Source: Acidobacteriota bacterium
Lineage (GTDB): Bacteria > Acidobacteriota > Polarisedimenticolia > J045
Assembly: GCA_030949985.1 (NCBI GenBank)
Contig: JAUZRX010000060.1
Span: 1-60,329 of the forward strand
DNA length: 60,329 nt
Reading direction: 5' to 3'
Shown: one piece after another, positions 42,733 to 50,162 of the stretch
Layout: every line of letters starts with the position of its first letter
Numbering within the stretch: the stretch's first letter is position 1
Program-made: the position numbers and the translations under genes
The notes under the pieces: model-generated
Told to the model about the DNA's origin: nothing
The model's input: the letters and a program-made list of their open reading frames with translations, nothing else
The model's database searches: none

Positions 42733-44703
42733 TCAGTGAAGACCGGAGGACGCGGCGGCGAGTCCCGGGCGGCGCAGGAGTACCGCCGGCAGCAGCAACA
42801 GGTCGGCAACCAGCGCCAGCAGGATCGTGGCCACGGCCAGGGCGCCGAATTCCCGGGTCGTCACCAGGGTGCCGAAAAAGAGCGGGACGGCGAAGCCTGC
42901 CGAGAGCACCAGCGAGGTGAAGACGATCGGCGCCCCGGCCGTCCTCATCGCCTCGCTGACAGCGGCGGCCGGATCGAGTCCCCGGCGCTCGGCGCGGGCG
43001 TAGCGCACGAGAAAATGCAGCGTGTCGTCGACGACCAGGCCCAACATCACCGAAGCGATCATGGCCGTGGCCACGGAAACCGGCCGGTCCGCCAGCGCCA
43101 TCGCGCCGTAGACGACGATGGCCGGCACCAGGTTGGGGACGACACCGACCAGGGCCAGGGAGAGCCGGCGGGACGCCCAGAACCCGGCCACCAGCAGCAC
43201 GATCAGAGTCAAGAGGCTTGCCAGAAGCTGGTCGCGTACCAGGCGCTGGGAATCCCGGGCCACCCGCACCAGGGTCCCCACCGCCCGACTGCCCGGCGAC
43301 CCCAGGGCGGCGGCACCGGCTTCGACGGCGTCGAAGAGCTTGAAACGCAGAGACGTGCTCGACGGCACCATCACGGCGGTCAGCAGCGTCTCGCCGCTCG
43401 CGGCCTGCTGTTCGTCGACGACCTCCACCACCTGGGGCAGGTCCAGCAGCATCCGGCGTAGCGGGGTGACGCGTTCCCGGTCGGCGGCGGGGATGAGCAG
43501 GTCGAAGATCTCCACGCCTCCGAGTTGCCCGGCCAGGCGATGGAAATCGCGACGAAAAGCACTCGATGCCGGAAGGACGCCGACGGGATCCGTATCCACC
43601 TTCAACCGGGGCCATTGGGTGACGGCCACCGCGGTCAGCAGCACGAAGGCTAGCAGCACACCTCGCCGTCGGCGGGCCAGCCACGCGGCCAGCGTCCGCC
43701 AGCCTTCCCCCTCCTGCCCCCCCCCGGACCGACTCGATCCCGCGGGGCCGGGAGCCACGAGCAACCAGGCTGAACCGGCCAGGAAGGCCAGGACCCCGGC
43801 CACCACGACGCCCAAGGCGGCGAAAAGGCCGAAGCGCCGAACCGCGGGAATCAGATGGACACCGAGTGTGAGAAAGCCCGCCACGGTGGTCGCGACGGTC
43901 AGCAGCGCCGGAAAGGCGATCTCGCGCCACGCCTCCCGCAATGCGGCATCCGGCTGCCGCCCCTGGCTGCGATAGCGGCGGAAGGCTTCGACCAGGTGCA
44001 CCGACCCGGCCACGCCCACGGTCAACAAGACGGGCTGGAGCAGGCTCGAGACGGGGTCGAGCCGATACCCCAGCAGCACGTAGGCGCCGCTGATCCAAGC
44101 GATGGCCAGAAGGGGGGGAGACAGCACAGCGAGCAGGTACCCGGCCCTCCGGTAGCGCAGCCCCAGCACCGTGACGAGCACCGCCAGTACCCATGGCAGC
44201 AGGCGACGACTCTCTTGTCGCACGCCGTGAGCGATGGCGATTTCCGCGATAGGCTGACCGGTGACGAGCCATTCCCGTTCACCACCGAAGCGCTTCACCC
44301 GCCGGAGCACCTCGCGGGCGGGTCCCGCGTAGCCCCCGCCCCGTCCGTCACCACCAAGCAGCACGGCCAGCACGGGCCAGGCCGTGCGGTCGGTGGGAAG
44401 GTCGACCACATCTTCGACGCCCTCGATTTCGAACAGGTCGTCGGCGAGTTGTTCGAAGGCGTCGGAAGAGCCCTCGCCGGGAGCGGCCACGAGCACCAGG
44501 TGGTCCTCACCGAAGAGCTCGACACGCCGCTGGTAATCCCGGGCCTGGGGGGTGCCGACGGACTTCATCGCCCCGTTGGATGGATCGACCTCGACCGTGT
44601 TGCCGATCCAGGCCAGCCACGCCGAGGGCAGGGCCAGCAGGGCGAGCAGCGCCAGCGCTCCACCTCGCCCCGGAATTCGAGTCTTTGTCCGCCGGGTACT
44701 CAC
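42733..44703 (-). CDS. RND/MMPL-family lipid exporter
   Basis: The protein has 656 residues with two repeats of one plus five TM segments. TM1 is ALALLALLALPSAWLAWIG, then a periplasmic loop (~35-165), five clustered TMs (VLAVLVTVLGLRYRRAGYLL to GVVVAGVLAFLAGSAWLLV), and a second copy from VLLAFVLLTAVAVTQW. Conserved MMPL features include GLVVDDTLHFLVRYARAERR and TSLVLSAGFAVPLFFGTLVT. It is a proton-driven exporter of hydrophobic molecules in the inner membrane. The GTG start at 44703 gives the family N-terminus and has GGAGGTG upstream; the long frame beyond it overlaps the divergent YceI gene and is rejected. It is predicted to export the product of the adjacent polyketide lipid cluster. 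Confidence 0.88.
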   Translation of the reverse strand: MSTRRTKTRIPGRGGALALLALLALPSAWLAWIGNTVEVDPSNGAMKSVGTPQARDYQRRVELFGEDHLVLVAAPGEGSSDAFEQLADDLFEIEGVEDVVDLPTDRTAWPVLAVLLGGDGRGGGYAGPAREVLRRVKRFGGEREWLVTGQPIAEIAIAHGVRQESRRLLPWVLAVLVTVLGLRYRRAGYLLAVLSPPLLAIAWISGAYVLLGYRLDPVSSLLQPVLLTVGVAGSVHLVEAFRRYRSQGRQPDAALREAWREIAFPALLTVATTVAGFLTLGVHLIPAVRRFGLFAALGVVVAGVLAFLAGSAWLLVAPGPAGSSRSGGGQEGEGWRTLAAWLARRRRGVLLAFVLLTAVAVTQWPRLKVDTDPVGVLPASSAFRRDFHRLAGQLGGVEIFDLLIPAADRERVTPLRRMLLDLPQVVEVVDEQQAASGETLLTAVMVPSSTSLRFKLFDAVEAGAAALGSPGSRAVGTLVRVARDSQRLVRDQLLASLLTLIVLLVAGFWASRRLSLALVGVVPNLVPAIVVYGAMALADRPVSVATAMIASVMLGLVVDDTLHFLVRYARAERRGLDPAAAVSEAMRTAGAPIVFTSLVLSAGFAVPLFFGTLVTTREFGALAVATILLALVADLLLLPAVLLRRPGLAAASSGLH

Positions 44704-44866
44704 CGCCGCCGCCCACCTCCGGTCCACTGCTCGACGCCCCGCCGGGAACGCCGCAACGCACGATAGCAGAGTCCGTCTACCCCCCGGGGGGGGCCGCGCC
44801 CCTGCTCCGCTAGCGCCGGCCCCGGCGCGGGTGTAGGGTCGAAAGGAAGGCCCGAGTCGAGCTTCA

Positions 44867-44908
44867 TGCCGCATTGCCGATGCCGCAGTGCCGATGCCGC
44901 AGTGCCGG
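44867..44908 (+). repeat. Three tandem 14-bp repeats in the divergent promoter region
   Basis: TGCCGCATTGCCGA, TGCCGCAGTGCCGA and TGCCGCAGTGCCGG follow head to tail in the 243-bp gap between the MMPL and YceI genes. Iterated sites in a shared control region could be operator sites or simple replication slippage. Confidence 0.8.
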
Positions 44909-44946
44909 CAGGAGCGTCCCGTCACTTGTTTTTGCGCGAGGTCGAC

Positions 44947-45546
44947 ATGTCTCTTCCGGTCCATTGCCGAGTGGTCGTCGCCGTAGTCCTGGTGACGATG
45001 GCCGCTGGATGCCTCCCCGTTCTGGCGCAAACCGTGGAATACGAGTTGCTTGCAGGATCTTCCGAAGTCGGCTTCGAGGGGGCGAGCACACTTCACGACT
45101 TTACCGGTCGCACCACGCAGGTCAGTGGGCGCGTCCGCTTCGACCCCCGGGACCCCGGCCGGCAGCCCCGGGCGCATATCGAGGTCCAGGCCGCTTCCCT
45201 GGATACCGACAACAAGGGCCGCGACAGGCAGATGTACAAGCGGCTCGAAACAGATCGCTACCCCCTGATCGCTTTCGATCTGGAGGATTTCGAACTCGGC
45301 GCGCGGGAAGACGCCGGCTCCCTCTCGGGTATCGCCCGGGGCACGATCAGCATCCATGGGGTCTCCCGGCCGCTGGCGATGGAGGTCACCCTTCTGCCCG
45401 AGGAGGGCGACGGCTGGAAGGTCGTGGGCCGCGCCGATCTCGAAATGCCCGCCTTTTCGATCAAGCCGCCGCGGGTGCTGGGCTTCATCAAGGTCGACCC
45501 GCGGGTGACCATCTTCATCGCGCTGCATCTGGAGCCGCACTCATGA
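44947..45546 (+). CDS. YceI-family periplasmic lipid-binding protein
   Basis: The protein has 199 residues. A signal peptide (VVVAVVLVTMAAGCLPVLAQ) has Cys just before the likely cleavage site. The lipocalin-like YceI domain follows: GSSEVGFEGASTLHDFTGRT, VRFDPRD, MYKRLETDRYPLIAFDLEDF and GTISIHGVSRPLAMEVTLLP. YceI proteins bind polyprenyl or other long-chain lipids in the periplasm. It is first in an operon with a type III polyketide synthase (ATGA overlap), so it may carry or store that pathway's lipid. Confidence 0.88.
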   Translation: MSLPVHCRVVVAVVLVTMAAGCLPVLAQTVEYELLAGSSEVGFEGASTLHDFTGRTTQVSGRVRFDPRDPGRQPRAHIEVQAASLDTDNKGRDRQMYKRLETDRYPLIAFDLEDFELGAREDAGSLSGIARGTISIHGVSRPLAMEVTLLPEEGDGWKVVGRADLEMPAFSIKPPRVLGFIKVDPRVTIFIALHLEPHS

Positions 45547-46613
45547 CGGCGGACGGTGCCCGCATCGCCGCCGTGGCCACGGCCTTTCCGCCCCACGTCC
45601 ACACCCAGCAAGAGATTTTCGAGGAGATGCTCCGGACCTGGCGGCCACCGGAGAACGTGGTCCGGCGCCTCGAAGCCTTCATCGAGAGCACGCGGGTCGA
45701 GCGGCGTCATCTCTCCGTCCCCCTTTCGCGCTACGGAGCCATCGAGACCTTCGGCCAGGCCAACGACCTGTGGATTGGCACCGCCGTGGAACTCGGGGAA
45801 CAGGCCATCACCCGGGCCCTCGATGAAGCCGGGGTGGGACCCGCCGACGTCGACGCCATCTACTTCGTCTCCGTGACCGGGATCTCGTCACCCAGCGTCG
45901 ACGCCTTGCTGGCCAATCGCCTCGGTCTTCCGCCCCGGGTCAAACGGACCCCGATCTTCGGCCTGGGCTGTGTGGCCGGCGCCAGCGGCCTGGCCCGGGC
46001 GGCGGACTATCTCAAGGCCTATCCCGATCAGGTGGCGGTGCTGCTGTCGGTGGAACTCTGCTCGCTGACTTTCCAGCGCACCGACCTGTCGGTGAAGAAC
46101 CTGGTGGCCTCCTGCCTGTTCGCCGACGGAGCGGCCGCCGTCGTGCTGGTCGGCGCCGAGCATCCCGCCCGGAACGCGGGGCCGGAGTTGCTGGACAATC
46201 GCGCGTTCTTCTATCCGGCCACAGAAAACGTGATGGGCTGGAAGATCTCGGAGAAAGGCTTCGAGATCGTTCTTTCCGCCACGGTCCCGGAAGTCGTGGG
46301 CAGTAACATCGTGGGCAACGTGGACGCTCTGCTGACGGCCCACGGCCTCGAACGCGACGCCATCGGATCATGGGTCTGTCACCCCGGGGGCCCGAAAATC
46401 CTGATGGCCCTCCAGCACGCGTTGGGCCTGGATGAAAGCCACCTGGCCGCCACCTGGCACTGCCTGAAGGAAAAAGGCAACCTCTCCAGCGCTTCGCTGC
46501 TGCTCGTGCTCGAGCACACCATGCGCCACGCCAGGCCCGCTCCGGGAACCATGGGAGTGCTCGCGGCCATGGGCCCCGGATTCTGCTCGGAACTCCTTCT
46601 CGCTCGCTGGTAG
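45543..46613 (+). CDS. Type III polyketide synthase
   Basis: The protein has 356 residues and the chalcone/stilbene-synthase fold. The catalytic triad is visible: Cys in PIFGLGCVAGASGLARAADY (~141), His in WVCHPGGPKILMAL (~280) and Asn in KEKGNLSSASLLLVLEH (~314). DLWIGTAVELGEQAITRALD and VGPADVDAIYFVSVTG are further family segments. Bacterial enzymes of this type extend fatty-acyl-CoA starters with malonyl-CoA to give alkylpyrones or alkylresorcinols; the exact product cannot be told from sequence. It is translationally coupled to YceI and 42 bp before the LAB-N gene. Confidence 0.92.
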   Translation: MTADGARIAAVATAFPPHVHTQQEIFEEMLRTWRPPENVVRRLEAFIESTRVERRHLSVPLSRYGAIETFGQANDLWIGTAVELGEQAITRALDEAGVGPADVDAIYFVSVTGISSPSVDALLANRLGLPPRVKRTPIFGLGCVAGASGLARAADYLKAYPDQVAVLLSVELCSLTFQRTDLSVKNLVASCLFADGAAAVVLVGAEHPARNAGPELLDNRAFFYPATENVMGWKISEKGFEIVLSATVPEVVGSNIVGNVDALLTAHGLERDAIGSWVCHPGGPKILMALQHALGLDESHLAATWHCLKEKGNLSSASLLLVLEHTMRHARPAPGTMGVLAAMGPGFCSELLLARW

Positions 46614-46654
46614 CATCGTGGGACCGATGGAAGCCAGGGAGGACGACAACAACC

Positions 46655-46942
46655 ATGCCCAGCACTGACGTGATCTGGATGACGGTCGGCTTTGCCGGCC
46701 AGGCCATGTTCTCGATGCGCTTCCTCGTGCAGTGGATCGCTTCGGAAAAGAAAAAGCGGAGTGTCGTTCCCCGGGCCTTCTGGTACTTCAGCGTGGCGGG
46801 GGGGATGATCCTCCTGAGCTACGCGATCCATCGCCTCGACCCGGTGTTCATTCTCGGCCAGGGCATGGGCCTGTTCATCTATGGCCGCAACCTCTGGCTG
46901 ATTCACCGCTCCGACGCGCCGGCCGGTCAGCATTCCGGGTGA
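46655..46942 (+). CDS. Lipid A biosynthesis N-terminal (LAB-N) domain protein
   Basis: The protein has 95 residues and three TM segments. Motifs are VGFAGQAMFSMRFLVQWIAS, EKKKRSVVPRAFWYFSVAGG, YAIHRLDPVFILGQGMGLFI and YGRNLWLI, the LAB-N pattern (Q.lFs.RFlvQWi.SEk...S.vP..FW..S..G). Stand-alone LAB-N proteins accompany glycosyltransferase or phospholipid-linked sugar genes and probably act on polyprenyl- or lipid-linked sugars at the inner membrane. Its stop overlaps the methyltransferase start. Confidence 0.9.
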   Translation: MPSTDVIWMTVGFAGQAMFSMRFLVQWIASEKKKRSVVPRAFWYFSVAGGMILLSYAIHRLDPVFILGQGMGLFIYGRNLWLIHRSDAPAGQHSG

Positions 46943-47661
46943 AACGCAATCGTCTCGACATCTACGACGTTCATGGCGGGGAATGGTGGGATGAACGGTC
47001 CCGGACCTTTGCCTCGCTGCGCACGATCAACATCTTTCGCTGGCGATGGCTGCGGCGCTGGCTGGGCGACGATCTGCGCGACCGCCTGGTCGTGGACCTG
47101 GGCTGCGGGGGCGGCCTGCTCGCCGAGCCGCTGGCCCGTGCAGGGGCTCATGTCGTGGCCGTCGATCTCTCCCCCGCCAGCCTGGGCACGGGCAGGGATC
47201 ACGCCGCTGAGCGACGCATCGGCTGGACCCGGGCCGATCTCCATCAGGCTCCATTGCCCGACGGCTGCGCGGACCACGTGCTGCTCGCCGACGTGCTGGA
47301 GCATCTCGAGCACCCGGCCCGCGCGGTGAGGGAAGCCGCCCGCCTGCTGCGGGCAGGCGGCACGCTCTACGTCAACACGATCAACCGTACGCTGTCGGCA
47401 CGCTGGCTGGCGGTCTACCTGGCCGAAGGGGTGGGCCTGGTACCCCGCGGAACGCACGATCCGCGCCTCTTCGTACGACCCGGAGAACTCGACCGGGCCG
47501 CCGCGGCGTGCGGACTCGAGCGAAGCCGGCGCTGCGGCGAGTTCCCCCGGCTGCTGCGCACCCTCTGGCGACGCGAGGTCCATTTCCGCCCGGCTCGCAG
47601 TCTCGCCCTGGCCTATAGCACGCTCTACGTCCGCTCCGGCAGTGGACCCTCCGGCCGCTGA
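46939..47661 (+). CDS. UbiG-like SAM-dependent O-methyltransferase
   Basis: The protein has 240 residues. Its N-terminal YDVHGGEWWDERSRTFASLR resembles the UbiG start (W.d..g.f..L...N). The SAM motif I is VVDLGCGGGLLAEPLARAGA, then VDLSPASL, LADVLEHLEHP and VNTINRTLSARWLAVYLAEG with the UbiG-specific NTINRT. UbiG O-methylates hydroxyls of quinone-type aromatic rings. In this cluster it may methylate the phenolic or pyrone ring made by the type III synthase. The start is GTG within the LAB-N stop (GTGA). Confidence 0.88.
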   Translation: MKRNRLDIYDVHGGEWWDERSRTFASLRTINIFRWRWLRRWLGDDLRDRLVVDLGCGGGLLAEPLARAGAHVVAVDLSPASLGTGRDHAAERRIGWTRADLHQAPLPDGCADHVLLADVLEHLEHPARAVREAARLLRAGGTLYVNTINRTLSARWLAVYLAEGVGLVPRGTHDPRLFVRPGELDRAAAACGLERSRRCGEFPRLLRTLWRREVHFRPARSLALAYSTLYVRSGSGPSGR

Positions 47662-47680
47662 AGAGTACCCTGAGCCCCCC

Positions 47681-48457
47681 ATGAACCAGCCCTTGGACCT
47701 GTCGATCGTCATCCCCGTCTACAACGAAGAAGAGAACATCCCTCTCCTGCTGGGCGAGATCCGCGCTGCGCTGGAGAGCCGCCGGGAGTCCTACGAGGTG
47801 ATCTGTGTCGATGACGCGAGCACCGACGGATCCCTGGCCGCGCTGCGCCGGGGCGCCGCGGAAGATCCCCGGGTCCGCATCGTCCGGATGACCCGCAACA
47901 GCGGTCAGTCGGCGGCCCTGGCCGCGGGCTTCATGCGCGCCCGGGGCGCGCTGACGGTCACCCTCGACGCCGACCTCCAGAACGACCCCGCCGACATCCC
48001 CCGCCTGCTCGACGCCCTGGGGGACAACGACGTGATCTCGGGCATCCGGGCCACGCGGCGGGACGACTGGCTGCGGAGGCTTTCTTCCCGGGTGGCCAAT
48101 CGCGTTCGCAGCACCCTGCTCCAGGATTCGATCAGCGACGTGGGCTGCTCACTGAAGATCTACCGCACCGAGCTGCTGCGCTGGGTCCCCCCCTTCAACG
48201 GCATGCATCGCTTTCTACCCGCCCTCGTGCAGATGTACGGCGCCCGGGTGGTGGAGATGCCGGTGAACCACCGCCCCCGGATTCACGGAGAGGCCAAGTA
48301 CGGCCTGCACAACCGCCTGTGGCGGGGCATCGCCGACCTCTTCGGGGTCCTCTGGCTGCGGCGCCGGCACGTGGATCTGCGGGTCGCCGTGGACGACACG
48401 CCGGACCCGTCGCAGCAAGCGCTCAGAACAGGCGTGGAACCACCACCAACGTGGTGA
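47681..48457 (+). CDS. GT2 glycosyltransferase (dolichol-phosphate-mannose synthase-like)
   Basis: The protein has 258 residues. GT-A features are LSIVIPVYNEEENIPLLLGE (~7-26), VICVDDASTDGSL (~43), MTRNSGQSAALAAGFMRARG (~72-91), TLDADLQNDPADIP (DxD-type, ~96) and VNHRPRIHGEAKYG (~190). It belongs to the ArnC/DPM1 group that transfers a sugar to a polyprenyl phosphate, but lacks the C-terminal TM pair of ArnC. The LAB-N protein two genes upstream could supply the membrane partner. The 3' end overlaps the convergent transporter gene by 35 bp. Confidence 0.92.
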   Translation: MNQPLDLSIVIPVYNEEENIPLLLGEIRAALESRRESYEVICVDDASTDGSLAALRRGAAEDPRVRIVRMTRNSGQSAALAAGFMRARGALTVTLDADLQNDPADIPRLLDALGDNDVISGIRATRRDDWLRRLSSRVANRVRSTLLQDSISDVGCSLKIYRTELLRWVPPFNGMHRFLPALVQMYGARVVEMPVNHRPRIHGEAKYGLHNRLWRGIADLFGVLWLRRRHVDLRVAVDDTPDPSQQALRTGVEPPPTW

Positions 48458-49901
48458 TCACAATCACCACCAGAGCTATCAGGTTGGCCCCCAGCCCCCC
48501 CTTGATCATCTGGTATATCCGCACGTAGCCGGTCCCGAAGACGATGGCGTTGGGCGGCGTCCCGGCGGGCATCATGAAGGCCATCGACGCAGCCAGTGCG
48601 GCCGGAATCATCAGGATCGGCGGCTCCAGGCCGAGACCGGCGGCCGCCACCGCCAGCAGAGGCAGAATCATCGCCGTCGAAGCGGTGTTGGAAGCGAACT
48701 CCGTCAAACTCATCACGACCAGCACGACGAGCGTCAGGAAGACGGGCGGCGGCATCTCTCCCAGCGCAACGACCCCCCGAGAGAGCACCCGGGCCAGGCC
48801 GGTGTCGATCACGCCCCTGGCCAGCGCCAGCCCGCCTCCGAAAAGAAGCAGCACGTTCCAAGGCACCTCTCGCCAGGCATCCCGTTCGAGCAGGCGGCCC
48901 CCCGTTCCGGAAGGCGTGAGGAAGAGCGCCAGCGCTCCGGCGACACCCACCGCGGCGTCGTTGAGCATGCCCTCGTCAGCGATCCACCCCTGCCACAACT
49001 CGCGACTGATCCACGCCACCGCGGTCAGGGTGATGATCACTGCGGTGCGGCGCGCCCCGGGAGTCCAGGCCCCGAGGCGACTCAGCTCTTCCCGGACCAG
49101 TCGGCGTCCTCCGGGCAGGCGCTCGACCTCCGGTGGATAGGCCACCCGCACCAACCAGAGCCAGACCACGGGCAGGGTCAGCACCACGACAGGAACTCCA
49201 ACCAGCATCCATTGGCCGAAACCCACGTGGATGCCCGCCAGATCCTCCAGCACGGCGGCAAGCAGCACGTTGGGCGGCGTGCCCACGAGGGTGCCCACAC
49301 CCCCGATGGAAGCTGCATAGGCCGTACCCAGCATGACCGCCACGCCGAAACGGAAGCGTCCGGGGCGGACGTCCACCCCTTGCAGGCCGCGAACCTCGGA
49401 GGCTGCATGCTCGGTCAGCGCCAGGCCCACCGGCATCATCATCGCCGCCGTCGCCGAGTTGCTGACCCACATGGAGAGCCAGGCGGTGGCCACCATCAGG
49501 CCGAGAATGATCACCCGGGTCCGATCCCCCATCACCGCCACGATGCTCAGCGCCAGGCGGCGGTCGAGTTCCCAGCGCCCCAGGGCCAGCGCGAGCAGGA
49601 AACCGGCGAGAAAGAGCAGGATCAGGTGATGGCCGTACTGCCGACTGACGTCGGCGACAGGCATGATGCCCAGCAGCGGAAAGGCCACCACGGGCACCAA
49701 CCCGGTGGCCGCCAGGGGCAAGGCCTCGCTGACCCACCAGCAGGCCATCAGCACCGCCACTGCCGCCATGCGCCAGACCAGGGCCTGCTCGCCGGCGCCA
49801 CGGCCGAGCACGAGCAACGCCACCGCCCCCAGCGAACCGCCCCAGAAACCCACCCGGCGGGCCCATGCGGCTCCAGGCTGTCGCGTCGAAGCGGAAGGCA
49901 T
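48423..49901 (-). CDS. SLC13/DASS-family divalent anion:Na+ symporter
   Basis: The protein has 492 residues and about 11 TM segments. Both substrate/Na+ motifs of the family are present: AWLSMWVSNSATAAMMMPVG (~147-166) and SLTEFASNTASTAMILPLLA (~405-424). GTLVGTPPNVLL and MPAGTPPNAIVFGTGYV are also present. It imports dicarboxylates, sulfate or related anions; the specificity is not readable. ATG 49901 has GGGAG ~8 nt upstream; an earlier start at 49985 adds a non-family stretch. Confidence 0.93.
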   Translation of the reverse strand: MPSASTRQPGAAWARRVGFWGGSLGAVALLVLGRGAGEQALVWRMAAVAVLMACWWVSEALPLAATGLVPVVAFPLLGIMPVADVSRQYGHHLILLFLAGFLLALALGRWELDRRLALSIVAVMGDRTRVIILGLMVATAWLSMWVSNSATAAMMMPVGLALTEHAASEVRGLQGVDVRPGRFRFGVAVMLGTAYAASIGGVGTLVGTPPNVLLAAVLEDLAGIHVGFGQWMLVGVPVVVLTLPVVWLWLVRVAYPPEVERLPGGRRLVREELSRLGAWTPGARRTAVIITLTAVAWISRELWQGWIADEGMLNDAAVGVAGALALFLTPSGTGGRLLERDAWREVPWNVLLLFGGGLALARGVIDTGLARVLSRGVVALGEMPPPVFLTLVVLVVMSLTEFASNTASTAMILPLLAVAAAGLGLEPPILMIPAALAASMAFMMPAGTPPNAIVFGTGYVRIYQMIKGGLGANLIALVVIVITTLVVVPRLF

Positions 49902-50162
49902 CCGGAAACTCCCGGCAGGGACGAGGACGACATGATAACAGGTCACCACGTCCCTCCGGTCGGCCCCACCCGGGGGCTCGTCCATGTCAGGATCGGACTA
50001 ACCAACAAAAACTCCGACTTGTATGGATCGAAGGATCCGGGAAACGTAACTTCGCCGTCGTGACCCGCGCTGGTTCAAGGATGGCCGATGCGTGCAGGAC
50101 GGGTCCTCCTTGCGCGCCATCGCCAAGAGGGTCCGGACCGGCCAGGCCCCGAAGAGGGAAAC

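Noticed and set aside
44704-45540. Upstream extension of the MMPL frame through the YceI gene
   Set aside because: YceI is clearly coded on the plus strand there; the MMPL family N-terminus begins at GTG 44703.
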